A stretch of DNA of 64,000 bases. Origin: QHXQ01 sp038322995 (GTDB taxonomy: Bacteria > Acidobacteriota > Blastocatellia > Pyrinomonadales > Pyrinomonadaceae). Location of the stretch: positions 3,715 to 67,714 of the forward strand of contig JBBQGM010000010.1 of assembly GCA_038322995.1 (NCBI GenBank). The letters are read 5' to 3'. Below the pieces are notes generated by a model, which saw nothing but the letters and a program-made list of their open reading frames with translations, did no database searches and was not told the origin of the DNA. Every line of letters starts with the position of its first letter. Position 1 is the first letter of the stretch. This document shows, one piece after another, positions 62,539 to 64,000 of this stretch. The position numbers and the translations under genes were made by a program.

Positions 62539-64000
62539 CTAGAAAAAGTTTCGCTCTCGCTTCACAGCCTGCTCGTAATCTTCGCGGACACGCTTAACCG
62601 ATTCTAGTTCCGAGACCTCTGCCACCGGCACATCCCACCATGACTCGTAGCCGGGCACACGCACTTCTTTATCAACTTCGATCACGATGACGGTGGTTTG
62701 TTCCTCGTGGCGGGCTTCTGCGAGCGCACGTTGTAGATCGTCGCGCGTTGTGGCGCGAATCACGTGCGCGCCCAAACTGGCAGCATTGGCGGCGAAGTTA
62801 ATTTCCAATCGCGCACCGTCCAGTTGGCCGCTCGCACTGTTGCGCGCTCGGTAATTTGTGCCAAAACCGCCCGAACCTAATGCCTGCGACAGCCCGCCGA
62901 TGCTGCTGAAGCCATAGTTGTTCAGCAGGATGATATTTAATTTGTAGCCCTCTTGCAGCGCCGTGACGATCTCGGTTGACATCATCAGGTAAGAGCCGTC
63001 GCCGACCATGACGTACACCTCGCGCGCCGGATCAGCCATCTTCACGCCCAGGCCGCCGGCAATTTCGTAACCCATGCAGGAGTTGCCGTATTCGAGGTGA
63101 TAGCCTTTGGGGTCGTGCGTGCGCCAGAGTTTGTGCAGGTCGCCCGGTAGACTGCCGGCGGCGCAGACCACCACGTCCTCCGGTCTGGAAAAATTGTTGA
63201 CGATGCCGATGACTTCGCTCTGGCTGACGGGCGGCCCCTCTCGACGGTTGAATAAACGTTCAACCTCCACCTGCCACTGCTCTTTGAAGGCAACGATGCG
63301 TGCTGCGTACTCGGCCGTGACCGCGTAGCCCGCCAGCGCCTCGCGCAGTTCATCAAGCGTGACGCGCGCATCAGCGACGAGCGGCAGCGCCGCATGTTTG
63401 TGCGCGTCGAGTTCAGCGATGTTGAGATTGATGAAGCGTACGCGCTCGTTCTGGAAAGCGGTCTTGGATGCGGTCGTGAAATCGCTGAGGCGAGTGCCGA
63501 CGGCAAGCACAAGATCGGCCTCGCGCGCGAGGATGTTTGCGCCGGGTGTGCCGGTTGCGCCGAGGGCTTCGAGGTTTTGCGGATGATCCCAAGTGAGCGC
63601 GCCCTTGCCCGCCATCGTCTCGCCGACGGGGATGCCAGTCTGTTCGATTAGCCGCGCTAGGGCTTCGCCCGCTTCGCTGTAGATGACGCCGCCGCCCGCG
63701 ATGATGAAGGGCTTCTGCGCCGCGCAAATCCATTCGACGGCGCGTGCGAGGAGCGTGCGATCAGCCAATGGACGAGAGATGTGCCAGACGCGCCGCGCGA
63801 AAAGTTCCGCCGGGTAATCCCACGCTTCGGCCTGCACGTCCTGCGGGAGCGCGAGCGTGACCGCGCCGGTGTCGGCGGGCGAGGTTAGCACGCGCATCGT
63901 CGCCATCAGGGCGGAGGGCAACTGGTCTGGACGGTTGATGCGATCCCAGTAGCGCGAGACGGGTTTGAAAGCGTCGTTGACCGAAATGTCCTGCGTGTGT
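62539..64000 (-). CDS. iolD: IolD-like 3D-trihydroxycyclohexane-1,2-dione hydrolase (5' end beyond the window)
   Basis: A thiamine-diphosphate enzyme that opens the inositol ring after dehydration. The frame is open through the window edge: it reads TQDISVNDAFKPVSRYWDRI before the internal codons used here, so the true start lies beyond 64000. Visible blocks are GAVTLALPQDVQAEAWDYP, PFIIAGGGVIYSEAGEALAR, TMAGKGALTWDHPQNLEALG, VGTRLSDF, EYGNSCMGYEIAGGLGVKM, VYVMVGDGSYLMMSTEIVTA and ILLNNYGFSSIGGL (the ThDP-binding GDG...NN motif). The C-terminus is VPGYESWWDVPVAEVSE. It is the most upstream visible gene of the inositol operon. Confidence 0.95.
   Translation of the reverse strand, partial: HTQDISVNDAFKPVSRYWDRINRPDQLPSALMATMRVLTSPADTGAVTLALPQDVQAEAWDYPAELFARRVWHISRPLADRTLLARAVEWICAAQKPFIIAGGGVIYSEAGEALARLIEQTGIPVGETMAGKGALTWDHPQNLEALGATGTPGANILAREADLVLAVGTRLSDFTTASKTAFQNERVRFINLNIAELDAHKHAALPLVADARVTLDELREALAGYAVTAEYAARIVAFKEQWQVEVERLFNRREGPPVSQSEVIGIVNNFSRPEDVVVCAAGSLPGDLHKLWRTHDPKGYHLEYGNSCMGYEIAGGLGVKMADPAREVYVMVGDGSYLMMSTEIVTALQEGYKLNIILLNNYGFSSIGGLSQALGSGGFGTNYRARNSASGQLDGARLEINFAANAASLGAHVIRATTRDDLQRALAEARHEEQTTVIVIEVDKEVRVPGYESWWDVPVAEVSELESVKRVREDYEQAVKRERNFF

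Overview
The window is GC-rich bacterial chromosome. The gene mix is typical of soil Acidobacteriota, possibly the Blastocatellia: an Oar-type TonB receptor with an N-terminal carboxypeptidase-regulatory-like domain, two large propeller-type sensor kinases, beta-helix/Calx-beta surface proteins, UvsE, and many degraded mobile and toxin-antitoxin remnants. This placement rests on gene content only; there is no rRNA or marker gene to confirm it.

Layout. 1-9.3 kb holds housekeeping and membrane genes: a propeller histidine kinase, a YdjM-type hydrolase, a TIGR01777 epimerase, a CtaA/COX15 protein, an SDR and UvsE. 9.3-16 kb holds a broken ISAs1 transposase, a secreted beta-helix protein with two repeated C-terminal modules, a fatty acid desaturase and an OmpR-type two-component pair. 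15.9-20.2 kb is an accessory zone. It has a 21-bp phased palindrome array next to a small unknown gene, a transposase relic, HicB/HicA and YefM/YoeB toxin-antitoxin modules, three fossil copies of what looks like a restriction-methylase C-terminus, and a DUF3465 relic.

20.3-32.1 kb holds an amidohydrolase, a propeller kinase with a LuxR/NarL-type response regulator, a decayed globin, a frameshifted beta-helix/Calx-beta giant gene and an intact globin. Four copies of one 19-bp palindrome sit upstream of the regulator, the globin relic, the giant gene and the globin, so they may form a small regulon. 32.1-34.9 kb is a decay zone with broken genes around an intact FAD monooxygenase.

34.9-64 kb looks like one catabolic locus. 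The plus strand carries an alkaline phosphatase, a ROK sugar kinase, a GH92 mannosidase, a glycerol facilitator and a glycerol kinase. The minus strand carries a PfkB kinase, an Oar/TonB receptor, and a tightly packed run reading iolD, mmsA, CUT2 sugar ABC transporter, iolG-like, iolE-like, GH92, GH125 and a PHP metallohydrolase. Alpha-mannosidases in line with myo-inositol catabolism, near phosphate- and glycerol-handling genes, suggest use of a mannosylated phosphoinositide (mycobacterial PIM/lipomannan, or a GPI/GIPC-like glycan). This is an inference and the main biological hypothesis for the window.

Four copies of a palindromic, non-coding repeat (hairpin core ending in ATCCACGAAA) sit against gene ends and starts. 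In three of them the outer end abuts or closely precedes a start codon in the catabolic locus.
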